A model generated the notes under the pieces. It was given only the letters and a program-made list of their open reading frames with translations. It searched no databases and had not been told where the DNA came from. A program made the position numbers and the translations under genes. From assembly GCF_020151015.1 (NCBI RefSeq), contig NZ_CP083746.1, positions 2,757,001 through 2,821,000 on the forward strand: DNA of 64,000 bases, given 5' to 3'. Position 1 is the first letter of the stretch, and the number at the start of each line of letters is the position of its first letter. This stretch comes from Pseudomonas sp. p1(2021b) (GTDB taxonomy: Bacteria > Pseudomonadota > Gammaproteobacteria > Pseudomonadales > Pseudomonadaceae). Below, piece after piece: positions 40,841 to 48,400 of this stretch.

Positions 40841-40959
40841 GCCTGCGCCTCCTTCTTGCGGCGGTTTGCGATCAACTGGGCGCGCAGAACGCACCAGGTG
40901 GAGGCGGTGATCATGGCCAGCAAGATGAGGCTGGCGGTGTCTTGGATAGTCCAGGTCAT
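40837..40959 (-). CDS. Tiny membrane protein between NinG and the Q-position gene
   Basis: A 40-residue protein (MTWTIQDTASLILLAMITAS) with one transmembrane helix and a basic tail (NRRKKEAQA). It overlaps both neighbours by ATGA, a strong sign of real translation. Confidence 0.65.
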   Translation of the reverse strand: MTWTIQDTASLILLAMITASTWCVLRAQLIANRRKKEAQA

Positions 40960-41561
40960 GCTGCTGCCCTCCGTAGGTCTTTGAGTTTTTGCCTGTACAG
41001 GGCCTTGATCGCCTGCAGGTCCTCGATGGTCAGGCGCTGGGGCTTATGAGGCCCTTCGAGCCAATCCACCTGGTCGGCGCCGATGCGCTTCACCAGCCGG
41101 ATGCGGTACTCGACCGCGTTGCCCGACAGGTTCCGGTTGCACTTCACGCACTGGCGATGGACGTTCAGCGGCTCGAAGCGCAGCTCCGGGCAAGCGCCCA
41201 CCGACCGGTAATGCCCGGCGTCCCAGCGGCTGCCGGTGATGAGGTCGTGGTCGCTCGGCAACGAGTCGCAGCTGATGCACGGCAGGCCGGCGTCGCGCTC
41301 GCGGATGTAGGCGTTGAACGCGGTCTGCGCCTCAGCCATGTGCTCGCGGCGCGTCTTGAGCTTCTCGCGGCGCTCCTGCAGATCCTGGCGGGCCTGCTTG
41401 GTGATGGCCTTGGCCGCGATCTTCTGCAGCTTCGGGTCCTTGGCCATGGCCTTGGCACAGGCGATGCTGCAGACCTTCTGCGTGGTCATGGACGGTTTGA
41501 AGGGCTTGCCGCAGCCTGGCGCCTTGCACTTCTTGAGCTTGATCTCCTTGATCGCAGTCAT
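40956..41561 (-). CDS. ninG: NinG recombination protein
   Basis: A 201-residue NinG/Rap homologue. It has N-terminal Cys pairs (KKCKAPGCGKPF and KVCSIACAKAMA), a basic coiled coil (~50-85) and the conserved core PCISCDSLPSDHDLITGSRWDAGHYRSVGACPELRFEPLNVHRQCVKCNRNLSGN-type region with an HNH-like zinc site. In lambda Rap resolves recombination intermediates. Confidence 0.93.
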   Translation of the reverse strand: MTAIKEIKLKKCKAPGCGKPFKPSMTTQKVCSIACAKAMAKDPKLQKIAAKAITKQARQDLQERREKLKTRREHMAEAQTAFNAYIRERDAGLPCISCDSLPSDHDLITGSRWDAGHYRSVGACPELRFEPLNVHRQCVKCNRNLSGNAVEYRIRLVKRIGADQVDWLEGPHKPQRLTIEDLQAIKALYRQKLKDLRRAAA

Positions 41562-41809
41562 CAGCGATCCTCCCGTTTCTGCCGCTGGTAGAAGCTCGTG
41601 ACTACCTCGGCCAGGAACCGGCAGCCCATCTCACTTAGCCCGCTGGCGAAGTCCGCCGCGGCACCGGCGCGCCCGGCGTACTCTTGATCCAGTCGCTGAG
41701 CCACTGCGGAACAGAAGGAGCCAATATCCTCGGCGTCCATCTCTTTCACGACCTTCTCGGCCGAGAGGAACACAGTGGTTTGCGTGGTGATTCCAAGTCC
41801 GTCGCTCAT
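41561..41809 (-). CDS. Small nin-region protein
   Basis: An 82-residue acidic protein (MSDGLGITTQTTVFLSAEKV) with two predicted helices, overlapping NinB's end and NinG's start. The family is unknown; its place in the nin block suggests an accessory role in replication or recombination. Confidence 0.65.
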   Translation of the reverse strand: MSDGLGITTQTTVFLSAEKVVKEMDAEDIGSFCSAVAQRLDQEYAGRAGAAADFASGLSEMGCRFLAEVVTSFYQRQKREDR

Positions 41810-42276
41810 GCCGCCTCCTCGCTAAGCAAGTCGCTGAACACCACACCCTGCGGTGCGAACTCAGCCACGATGCGGTCGGTGTACTGGCAGCCCTGGGCCC
41901 GGTCGAACAGCCGGGTGACCGGGAAGCCGTCCGGCCCGAACATCGCGCACGGACCCATCAGGCGTAGCTTCACCTCATACGGCAGGTGGATGAACGACTC
42001 GGCCCAACCAGTGCGGAACTCCTCGCAGCCAGCGCGCATGATCGGCACGCCGAAATGCAGCTTGCAGTACCGGCGCACGTCCTCGATGTCGCCCATCTCG
42101 GTGCTCTTGGCGATGCGGTCGTACATGGCCCACCACAGGGCGTTCTGGTCCAAGGTGCGGTCCTTGCCCGGGCGCATGCTGACCACGACGAACTTCTTGT
42201 CGCGGAACATGCGGGTGAGCATGGTCACGGCCTCGGAGAGCTTGGCCTGGCTGTTCACGCTGATTTTTTCAGCCAT
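41806..42276 (-). CDS. ninB: NinB recombination protein
   Basis: A 156-residue NinB/Orf homologue from ATG 42276 (MAEKISVNSQAKLSEAV). Conserved features are KTLDQN-like DRTLDQNALWWAMYDRIA, then FGVPIMRA and FDRAQGCQYTDRIVAEFA. Lambda Orf binds single-stranded DNA and SSB and helps load recombinase. Confidence 0.9.
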   Translation of the reverse strand: MAEKISVNSQAKLSEAVTMLTRMFRDKKFVVVSMRPGKDRTLDQNALWWAMYDRIAKSTEMGDIEDVRRYCKLHFGVPIMRAGCEEFRTGWAESFIHLPYEVKLRLMGPCAMFGPDGFPVTRLFDRAQGCQYTDRIVAEFAPQGVVFSDLLSEEAA

Positions 42277-42460
42277 TGAACGCATCCTCCGCCTTGAGCA
42301 AAGCCCGGTCGTGATAGACCAGACCCCTAGCCTTCGAATGAAGGGCCAGGCGACGGATGCCGCCATCGTGGTGCCCCTTGAACCCTTCCCAGGTCGAATA
42401 CCATTGCTCGAGCATGGAGAGGGCAACCTGGATGATTAGCAGTCGGCGGTTATCGATCAT
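42269..42460 (-). CDS. Small nin-region protein
   Basis: A 63-residue protein (MIDNRRLLIIQVALSMLEQW) with GGAGG upstream; it overlaps NinB by 8 bases and its upstream neighbour by 11. Basic, helical, unknown function. Confidence 0.65.
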   Translation of the reverse strand: MIDNRRLLIIQVALSMLEQWYSTWEGFKGHHDGGIRRLALHSKARGLVYHDRALLKAEDAFNG

Positions 42461-43046
42461 GCCTCGCCTCCTTGGCCATGGCCTGGGCGGCGCTCCAGAT
42501 ACGGCACCAGCCGCATTGCGTGCCTGACCGATCACCGTTCCCGCGATCCCATACACCTGGCACCTCGTGGCAGTGGCCAGGCGCATTGCCGCCGCTGCCT
42601 GGGCGCCCATTACTCTCCTCGAGCGCGGAAAGGACCAGGCTGCGCAGCGCCTCGTTCTCGGCCTTGAACTGGTCGCGCTCTCGATTGGCGTTGATGAGCT
42701 GGGCGGAGAGGCAATCGCATTCGCCTCGCCACTCCCCGGTGATGTCGTGCACGTCGCCGGTGTCACCGCAGGTCCAGCAGAATGGTCCGTGGCGCCAGGT
42801 TTCAAGCTCTTGTTCAAGCTCTCGCTCTTTTTTGCTGCGACTGATCGCCAGCCGCTCGACCTCCGCGAGCAGGGCCAGGACAGTGGCAGGACTGGCGGCG
42901 GCGATGAACCGGCTGTCATCATGGTGTAGGCCATGGGTTTCTCCGGTCTTGTCGTCGCAATAGCGCAGATCGCCAGCGGCATACCACTCATCGCTGCCTG
43001 CAGCCTCGGCCAGTTCCTTCAGCTCGCGCATCTTGTTGGTGTCCAT
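42450..43046 (-). CDS. Ead/Ea22-like phage protein
   Basis: A 198-residue protein with the Ead-type pattern: N-terminal LKELAEAAG..W..GD, then FIAAASPATVLALLAEVERL (~50-70), coiled coil, a CxxC pair (FCWTCGDTG) and another at QCGWC. These proteins are common in early regions of enterobacterial and Pseudomonas phages with no settled function. Start at ATG 43046, in ATGA overlap with the next gene. Confidence 0.75.
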   Translation of the reverse strand: MDTNKMRELKELAEAAGSDEWYAAGDLRYCDDKTGETHGLHHDDSRFIAAASPATVLALLAEVERLAISRSKKERELEQELETWRHGPFCWTCGDTGDVHDITGEWRGECDCLSAQLINANRERDQFKAENEALRSLVLSALEESNGRPGSGGNAPGHCHEVPGVWDRGNGDRSGTQCGWCRIWSAAQAMAKEARHDR

Positions 43047-43336
43047 CAGTGCTTCTCCTGCGAGGCCATAGGGGTCGTGCGCGGACATGGCAGGCCGAAG
43101 TGGCCGCCCCATTTGCCGCAGACAAGGCAACCATCTGCGTAGCCAACAACGTGGTCAGATTGGGTGGACTGCAAGGGCCTCAGCCCTGCCTGGATAGCCA
43201 TCTGCCAGAATCGCCAGCACTTCGCGATCATGGGCAGCCGGTACGTATCGCCCATCCGGTACTGGACGAAATCCTCGACACGCATGTCGTGGGCTTCCGC
43301 ATAGGCCTTCTCGAATTCTTCTCGGCGCATGCTCAC
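43046..43336 (-). CDS. Small early protein with C-terminal CxxC
   Basis: A 96-residue protein. The N-terminal half is helical with FWQMAIQAGLRP, a motif repeated in many Ead-like phage proteins. The C-terminal GCLVCGKWGGHFGLPC may bind zinc. Overlaps both neighbours. Confidence 0.7.
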   Translation of the reverse strand: MSMRREEFEKAYAEAHDMRVEDFVQYRMGDTYRLPMIAKCWRFWQMAIQAGLRPLQSTQSDHVVGYADGCLVCGKWGGHFGLPCPRTTPMASQEKH

Positions 43337-44163
43337 ACCCCCTCCCCGGCCGGCTGCCCGGCGCGCTTGATGTTCAACTTGGCCATGGAGCCGTTCTCCT
43401 GAAGCTGGGCGAGCGCAGCACGGGTCTGCCGCTTGCGAAGGTAGGTGTCGATACGGCGGCGCTGGGCTTCTTTGGCCCGCTCGCGGTCTTTCTTGGCCTT
43501 GGCGGCCTCGAGGATGCAGCGCACTTCGGCGATCTTCTCCCGCACCTTGGGGCTGGCCTGGGCTCGGACTTCGCCAGTGATCAGTCCAGCGATGGCCTGG
43601 CCGTCTTCGGTGATCGGGGTTGTGCGTAGATCGGCCAGGTACACGGCAGCGCGTTCCTGGGGCAGCAGCTGCAAACGCACAGCGCGCTCGATGGCCTGTG
43701 TGCGGCTATTCGGATCAAACCCTAGCGACACACCCCAATTGACCGGCTTAGCCTCTGCGCGGGCCTGGGCCACCAGTCGCTCGTAGGCGCTCATGAAGGC
43801 CATGCGAGCACCCACCTTGTCGCCAGCTTCGAAGGTTGCGGCTGCCGAGTTCATGGCCACGCGCATCTCGTCGGTCAGCACCACAGTCTCGCGCTCGTCG
43901 AAGCCAGCCATGGCGATACCCCACGCCTCGTCCTTTCCTGGGCGCCCGTCAGCGGCCTGGGCATGCTTGAGAATCGTCGCTACGGTCAGGCGGCCACCTT
44001 CACGGCGGCAAGTGCGGAGCGCATCAGTCAGCACGCCCTCGCTGTACTCACGCAGGTCCTCGACCATCAGCAGCGCAGCCGCTTGGGTGAGCTGCTGACC
44101 CATCACCTCGGCAGTGGCGAACAGGGACAGCAGCAGTTGGTCTTGCTGGTCTTCACTCAGCAT
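43333..44163 (-). CDS. Replication protein P-like (helicase loader position)
   Basis: A 276-residue helical protein downstream of the O-like initiator, overlapping it by 11 bases. The N-terminal ~75 residues resemble loader-type domains (LREYSEGVLTDALRTCRREGGRLTVATILK). The long basic C-terminal helix (AKKDRERAKEAQRRRIDTYLRKRQTRAAL) could contact DNA or DnaB. Function is inferred from position. Confidence 0.6.
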   Translation of the reverse strand: MLSEDQQDQLLLSLFATAEVMGQQLTQAAALLMVEDLREYSEGVLTDALRTCRREGGRLTVATILKHAQAADGRPGKDEAWGIAMAGFDERETVVLTDEMRVAMNSAAATFEAGDKVGARMAFMSAYERLVAQARAEAKPVNWGVSLGFDPNSRTQAIERAVRLQLLPQERAAVYLADLRTTPITEDGQAIAGLITGEVRAQASPKVREKIAEVRCILEAAKAKKDRERAKEAQRRRIDTYLRKRQTRAALAQLQENGSMAKLNIKRAGQPAGEGV

Positions 44164-45127
44164 GGGTTGCAGCCCTCTTGGCTCGCAGCGCTTCCAGGGC
44201 TTGCTCGGCAGCGCTGAAGTTGGCTTGGGTTTGTTCGATCTGGCGGGCGGTGGTGCCCGTCATCTGGCGATTGGTGACCCACTGGGTGTGGTAGGCCTCA
44301 GCGTTCTGGAGCAGGTCGCCCAGGCTGTGCATGCGGCTGACCAGCTTGCTGTCGTTGATCCTGACGAAGTACGCGGCGACGTGGTGGGCTACATCGATAC
44401 CGAGCCGGTCAACCAGCATGCTGACCTGGCCCGCTACCTTCGCATTCCAGACGGGCCACGCACCGTACCGTTTGCGGTAAGCCATCGCGTAGTTGGCCCA
44501 GGCCTTGAAGGTTTTGCAGGACTGATCTTTCGTACCCGGCATGTCAGCAGGGATTTCACAGCGTGGTTCTTCGCCCCCGACCGGGATCAGGGCGACCACT
44601 TTCCCAGCAGGCGGGTTCGGCTCGCCCGAACCTTCCTGCGAACTGTGACTGGTATCCTGATTGGTATCGTGATTACTGGTATCTTGATTTGTCGGATTTT
44701 TTTCCGACCCTAGATCGGATTTTTTTCCGACCTTGCTCGGATTTTTTTCCGAGGTAGATCGGATTTTTTTCCGACCCTTGACTTGAGGTGGGGTCGGATA
44801 TTTTTCCGATCCATCCTCTTTCTTGTTCCACTCCTGGGCTTTCTTGGTCAGGCGGAACAGAGTGATATTCGAAGTGCTGGACAGCTCAATCAAACCGGCC
44901 TCGTCCAAGGCCTTCAGCATCCGATAAGCCGTGTCGGCTTTATCGGTCAGCAGCGGAAGCTCCTCGACGATCTTGGCCTTGCTCAGGGCGAAGAAAATGC
45001 CGTCTTCGGTCTTTACGGGAGCTGCCCAGCTCGGCGCCGCGTAGACAAACGCGAACAACAGCGCTTGTTGGGAGTTCAGACCCCACTCGAGCGCTTTGAC
45101 CTGGTTGATGGACACGGTGAATTGCAT
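44153..45127 (-). CDS. Replication initiator, lambda O-like
   Basis: A 324-residue protein. Residues ~1-95 form a winged-helix-like initiator domain (QALLFAFVYAAPSWA, FALSKAKIVEELPLLTDKADTAYRMLKALDEAGLIEL). A low-complexity linker (~110-165) with repeated SEKNP and GKKS units is encoded by the iteron array. The C-terminal helical domain (KTFKAWANYAMAYRKRYGAWPVWNAKVAGQVSMLV) would recruit the helicase loader. As in lambda, the origin lies within the gene. Confidence 0.82.
   Translation of the reverse strand: MQFTVSINQVKALEWGLNSQQALLFAFVYAAPSWAAPVKTEDGIFFALSKAKIVEELPLLTDKADTAYRMLKALDEAGLIELSSTSNITLFRLTKKAQEWNKKEDGSEKYPTPPQVKGRKKIRSTSEKNPSKVGKKSDLGSEKNPTNQDTSNHDTNQDTSHSSQEGSGEPNPPAGKVVALIPVGGEEPRCEIPADMPGTKDQSCKTFKAWANYAMAYRKRYGAWPVWNAKVAGQVSMLVDRLGIDVAHHVAAYFVRINDSKLVSRMHSLGDLLQNAEAYHTQWVTNRQMTGTTARQIEQTQANFSAAEQALEALRAKRAATHAE
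44651..44809. repeat. Phage replication origin: iterons inside the O-like gene
   Basis: TCGGATTTTTTTCCGA occurs perfectly at 44692, 44715, 44737 and 44759, and as TCGGATATTTTTCCGA at 44794, with 22-23-base spacing for the first four. Each is an inverted repeat around an A/T core. Next to it (44651-44690) TGGTATCnTGATT is repeated three times. This matches the iteron plus AT-rich organisation of lambdoid origins. Confidence 0.85.
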
Positions 45128-45128
45128 G

Positions 45129-45866
45129 TCAGATTCCGTCCAGGTTGTACTGTGCCCACAGGCCGGCCACCCAGGTGACGCCCTTCGGGGTGAATTTGGT
45201 TTGGTTGAAGGCGTGGCCGTTCTCGGCAGTGTCGGTTTTGACTTCGAAGCGCCCAGCGTCGATGTGCTGCTGATATGCCTGCCACTCGCCCCCCATGCGG
45301 TACATGATCTTCTTGTCGAGCAGGAACTCGCGGAATCGGGCCTCATTGGCCTTCAGTAGCTTGGCGGTCTGGCGGAAGCCCTTGAGGCCAGTCGACTGGA
45401 CATACTTGTCGACGAATTCAACCTTTGGAGCGGCGATTGCAAGAGCCTGTTGAGCAGCTTGGCGCTGTTCATACTGCTCAGCCCAGGCTCTGGCTGCGGC
45501 GGCAGGATTGGAGAAATCTGGCAGGGTAGCAATAACTCGGCCCTCACCCTCCTCCAGCTCACGCCAGCGCTTGATGACGGCCATGCGCATGACCGCGCTG
45601 TAGCCGGTCAGCAGGCATTCGGTGTGCTCGCGGTCAAGCAGATACTCGGTCTGCTGGCGGTTCATGGTGTCGAGATAGATCCGTCCAAAGCTGGACGCAT
45701 CTTCTTTGAGGTCGCCAAGCATCTTTTCGATGTCGCGTTTGACATGCTGGTGCTGCTTGCCCGTCAGTTCCGCGATCTCGCGAGACGACATAGTGCGCGC
45801 CACGAAATCGCGGTTCGCATTTTGTGGCGCGAGGGCCACGGTATTGCTTTGGATGGTCTGGTGCAT
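45129..45866 (-). CDS. Phage antirepressor, Rha N-terminal and KilAC C-terminal domains
   Basis: A 245-residue protein. Residues ~20-100 form a Rha regulatory domain (TMSSREIAELTGKQHQHVKRDIEKML, then YLLDREHTECLLTGYSAVMRMAVIKRW), and ~150-240 a KilAC domain (TGLKGFRQTAKLLKANEARFREFLLDKKIMY). Such proteins counter repressor or modulate early transcription. It precedes the O-like gene by one base. The ATG at 45866 begins MHQTIQSNTVALA. Confidence 0.88.
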   Translation of the reverse strand: MHQTIQSNTVALAPQNANRDFVARTMSSREIAELTGKQHQHVKRDIEKMLGDLKEDASSFGRIYLDTMNRQQTEYLLDREHTECLLTGYSAVMRMAVIKRWRELEEGEGRVIATLPDFSNPAAAARAWAEQYEQRQAAQQALAIAAPKVEFVDKYVQSTGLKGFRQTAKLLKANEARFREFLLDKKIMYRMGGEWQAYQQHIDAGRFEVKTDTAENGHAFNQTKFTPKGVTWVAGLWAQYNLDGI

Positions 45867-45903
45867 ATATGATGGCCTCACACAAGCGTTACGAATGCAG
45901 TTG

Positions 45904-45934
45904 AAAAAGCCACCCTTGCCCGGTGGTTTTTTTT
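45904..45934. terminator. Terminator between the antirepressor and small early genes
   Basis: GCCACC and GGTGGT arms, with T8 on the plus strand and an AAAAA flank that serves the minus strand, so probably bidirectional. On the minus strand it lies in early-right transcription, like lambda tR1. Confidence 0.75.
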
Positions 45935-46027
45935 GTGCCTGCGATTTGGTGTTGCGTGCTGCATTGGGTGTCCGGCGCATCCGTGGTAGGTTCCGATTTC
46001 CACACCAGAGGCCATCGGAGGCCGGAC

Positions 46028-46246
46028 ATGACTGAAAAATCTGTCGAACAAATGGCGAGGGATACCCTCAACGCGCTAATAGCTGGTCGATACGTTCCTG
46101 CGTCGACTTTTGTGTTTTCAGCAACGACAGCAACTCTGGACAAAGAGATGCTTCGTTCTCTTGAGATGCAGCTTCGGGATTACTACGCGAGTGGTATTGG
46201 CGAGAAGCAAGCTCATGCTCCCGTGACGCAACCGCTTCGGGTGTGA
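46028..46246 (+). CDS. Small plus-strand protein overlapping an antisense gene
   Basis: A 72-residue protein (MTEKSVEQMARDTLNALIAG) with GGAGG seven bases before the ATG. It overlaps the minus-strand frame 46068-46415 over 179 bases. Both look protein-like, and it opposes the early-right operon. The family is unknown. Confidence 0.5.
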   Translation: MTEKSVEQMARDTLNALIAGRYVPASTFVFSATTATLDKEMLRSLEMQLRDYYASGIGEKQAHAPVTQPLRV

Positions 46247-46415
46247 AGTAGCGCGACATGAACACGAAGGCCGAGGCGAACGCTTCACCGTGAGCCCTGG
46301 CCTTCTCCTCTTTGAGGTCATCGCGCAGGATGTAGCCCACCGACTCCTTAAGCGACTCAGCGCAGGCCCGCGCAAAGATCAGCTGCATTTCCTGCTTGAA
46401 CTGTTCTGGTGTCAT
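46068..46415 (-). CDS. Small early protein overlapping a plus-strand gene
   Basis: A 115-residue, mostly helical protein (MTPEQFKQEMQLIFARACAE) with a strong GGGGAAGGGC ribosome site. It lies in line with the early-right operon, which favours it over its antisense partner if only one is real. Function unknown. Confidence 0.6.
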   Translation of the reverse strand: MTPEQFKQEMQLIFARACAESLKESVGYILRDDLKEEKARAHGEAFASAFVFMSRYFTPEAVASREHELASRQYHSRSNPEAASQENEASLCPELLSLLKTQKSTQERIDQLLAR

Positions 46416-46433
46416 GCCCTTCCCCTGCTCTAC

Positions 46434-46646
46434 TTAGGCCCTTTCGAGGCCCTTTTTGTGATCCACCAGCGACAGCAGTGGGGCTTTATGCCGCATCTGC
46501 CTTAGCTGGGCCTGCACCGCCAAAGATCGCCCTGCTTCCAGGTACTGATTGGCGGCGTACTCGAGGCTCCATCCAAGCTCGGCACTTAGCTGCCGAACCT
46601 CTTCCTGAGCCCCCTTCTCCAGCAAGTTGAAGGTGCTTTCAGGCAT
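46434..46646 (-). CDS. Small early protein
   Basis: A 70-residue protein (MPESTFNLLEKGAQEEVRQL) with GGAGGGCCT upstream. Predicted helical throughout, possibly ribbon-helix-helix-like in style but without clear motif. Confidence 0.6.
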   Translation of the reverse strand: MPESTFNLLEKGAQEEVRQLSAELGWSLEYAANQYLEAGRSLAVQAQLRQMRHKAPLLSLVDHKKGLERA

Positions 46647-46664
46647 AGGCCCTCCATAAGGCCT

Positions 46665-46877
46665 TTAAGCCGTCTTATCCTGCTCACCGATACCGTGCAT
46701 TTCGCGGATCAGCTCTGCTGCGCCCAGGCGCCTGGCGATCATCGAAAGCTCATGGACGTAGGTAGCCAGCTGCATCCCGGCCGCGCGCGCCTCCATTCGG
46801 AGCATGCGAACGTCCTCCGGCTTGTAGCGGGACTTCACTACTTCGCTGCGCTTATGGGCGGGGTTGTCATAGGCCAT
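46665..46877 (-). CDS. Small basic early protein, MobC/RHH-like
   Basis: A 70-residue protein with HKRSEVVKSRYKPEDVRMLRMEARAAGMQLATYVHEL, resembling the ribbon-helix-helix of plasmid mobilisation accessory proteins. It is the second gene of the early-right operon, where lambda cII lies, and may regulate transcription. Start has AGGAG upstream. Confidence 0.6.
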   Translation of the reverse strand: MAYDNPAHKRSEVVKSRYKPEDVRMLRMEARAAGMQLATYVHELSMIARRLGAAELIREMHGIGEQDKTA

Positions 46878-46907
46878 ACGGGTACTGCTCCTTGCGGTTG
46901 GAATTGG

Positions 46908-47114
46908 TTAGGCGGCGGATTTTTTCAGCGCTGCTTGGCATGGGAATGGGCGGACTTCTTCAGCGCTGAAGGTGCCATCGGCGTTTTCAGTGACGTACAC
47001 GTCCCTGCCAACGCGGATAGCCTTGCTCAAAGCGCCCTGGGTCATACCTAGAAGCGCGGCGGCTTCGGATTGCCCGCGCTGAGCAGCGAATTGCTTGATG
47101 TGGACTCGGCTCAT
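46908..47114 (-). CDS. cro: Cro-like repressor
   Basis: A 68-residue protein from ATG 47114 (MSRVHIKQFAAQRGQSEAAALLGMTQGALSKAIRVGR) with a helix-turn-helix at ~12-35 and a beta tail, the size and layout of Cro. It is the first gene of the early-right operon and diverges from cI across the operators. Confidence 0.85.
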   Translation of the reverse strand: MSRVHIKQFAAQRGQSEAAALLGMTQGALSKAIRVGRDVYVTENADGTFSAEEVRPFPCQAALKKSAA

Positions 47115-47143
47115 GGGGTGCTCCATGGATTTCTCTTACCCAG

Positions 47144-47213
47144 ATATTACCTATGGCATTTAAATAATTCAATGCCATCGGTGTTTGTTGCGAATTACCG
47201 CTGGGAATACGAT
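47144..47213. promoter_or_regulatory. OR-like operator region with pR and pRM
   Basis: Three 15-base pseudo-palindromes fit AxTxCCxxxGGxAxT: ATTACCTATGGCATT (47146-47160), AATGCCATCGGTGTT (47171-47185, one mismatch) and ATTACCGCTGGGAAT (47194-47208). On the minus strand TTGAAT, 17 bases, TAATAT forms pR over the first two sites. On the plus strand TTGTTG (47185-47190), 17 bases, TACGAT (47208-47213) is a candidate pRM whose start would fall at the cI ATG. Confidence 0.8.
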
Positions 47214-47219
47214 TCACCC

Positions 47220-47933
47220 ATGAAAAAACGCCCTCTCCCCCAAGATCGGAAAGAGGAATGCCTTCGGCTGAAGGCGATCTTCACCTCCAAGAAAAAAGAA
47301 CTGGGTCTCACTCAGGAGCGCCTGGCGCACCTTCTTGACATGAACCAGAGCTCAGTGAGCCACTATCTAAATGGTGTGAACCCGTTGAACACAGGGGTTG
47401 CCGCTGCTTTCTCGCGAATTCTCCAGGTTCCCGTTTCCAGCTTCAGCACGCGCCTTGCTGAAGAAATAGATGCCTTGGCAATGGTGGCTCAAGGGGCGAC
47501 TTCTAATGTCGAGCCAGGACCGCCAATCACCACCGCACCTCGAAGGATCGAGATCATGGGTACCGCTCAGCTTGGAAATGACGGCTATTGGGTTGGCCTG
47601 GATAACTCGGACGGCTGGGTGGAGACCTGGACCCGCGACGAAGATGCCTACGCGCTACGGCTCAAAGGTGATTCCATGGCTCCAGCGATCCGCAATGGTT
47701 GGGTTGCCGTCTGCGAGCCAAACCACCGGCTGGTGCCAGGTGAGTATGTGATGGTGACCACAACTGACGGCCAGAGCATGGTCAAAGAGCTCCTCTTCGA
47801 GAGCGAGGACGGCGTGAGCGTGATGTCGGTGAATTCGGCTTATGAACGCCGGAATATCGCCTGGACTGACATCGACAAGATCCACTATGTCGGCGCCATC
47901 CTTGGCCCGAGCAAGGTCATGTGCCGCCTCTGA
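47220..47933 (+). CDS. cI: CI-type phage repressor with S24 domain
   Basis: A 237-residue repressor. The N-terminal helix-turn-helix is ~28-52 (LTQERLAHLLDMNQSSVSHYLNG). The C-terminal LexA/S24 peptidase fold has Ser152 in GDSMAPAI and Lys189 in SMVKELL. The ATG at 47220 lacks a good ribosome site and coincides with the predicted pRM start, so the mRNA may be leaderless, as in lambda. At the expected cleavage position the sequence is GTAQLG rather than Ala-Gly. Confidence 0.92.
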   Translation: MKKRPLPQDRKEECLRLKAIFTSKKKELGLTQERLAHLLDMNQSSVSHYLNGVNPLNTGVAAAFSRILQVPVSSFSTRLAEEIDALAMVAQGATSNVEPGPPITTAPRRIEIMGTAQLGNDGYWVGLDNSDGWVETWTRDEDAYALRLKGDSMAPAIRNGWVAVCEPNHRLVPGEYVMVTTTDGQSMVKELLFESEDGVSVMSVNSAYERRNIAWTDIDKIHYVGAILGPSKVMCRL

Positions 47934-47943
47934 GGAATCGTCC

Positions 47944-48198
47944 ATGTCCCTAACCAAGCCCAACCAAGAACTCCGCCGCGACCTTCAAGGCCTTGCATCT
48001 GACCTCAAGTGGTCAGCCGTCGAGCTGAAACGGATTGCTGAGCGCATCAGCCTGTCCGGGAATGACCCAGATGCTCAAGCCGTACTGAGGATGTGCCGGT
48101 CCTTTCAGGACGCCGAGGAAAGGCTTGCCGGATATGCAGAGGAAACCCACCTGGGGCTAATTGTCCGGGTAAAGACACCTTGCGAGGTGCCAGAGTGA
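47944..48198 (+). CDS. Small protein following cI
   Basis: An 84-residue helical protein (MSLTKPNQELRRDLQGLASD) with GAGGAATCGTCC before its ATG, ten bases after the cI stop. It is likely transcribed with cI in the lysogen. The family is unknown. Confidence 0.65.
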   Translation: MSLTKPNQELRRDLQGLASDLKWSAVELKRIAERISLSGNDPDAQAVLRMCRSFQDAEERLAGYAEETHLGLIVRVKTPCEVPE

Positions 48199-48281
48199 GG
48201 ATCCGCCGGGCTGGGGAGGATCGGTTGGTGGGGTATGGGGATGAGGTGATGGTGGGGCGGATACTTCGGGCGAAAGAGTAG
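48195..48281 (+). CDS. Possible 28-residue protein overlapping the previous stop
   Basis: GTG 48195 overlaps the upstream TGA and opens a short basic peptide (MRIRRAGEDRLVGYGDEVMV). Overlap-type coupling supports it, size argues caution. Confidence 0.4.
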   Translation: MRIRRAGEDRLVGYGDEVMVGRILRAKE

Positions 48282-48400
48282 CTTCGGCAGGGTGCCGAGA
48301 GGAGTGATGGAGCAATCCGTTTGGCAGCAAAAACCAAAACTTGCATCGCCCCCATGTAAGATAAATATTTAGGGCTCATGCACACGCGGCAGCATTGATT

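Noticed and set aside
44692..44809. CRISPR-like evenly spaced repeats
   Set aside because: Units are 16 bases with 6-7-base gaps and lie in the O-like gene; this is an origin iteron array, not a CRISPR.
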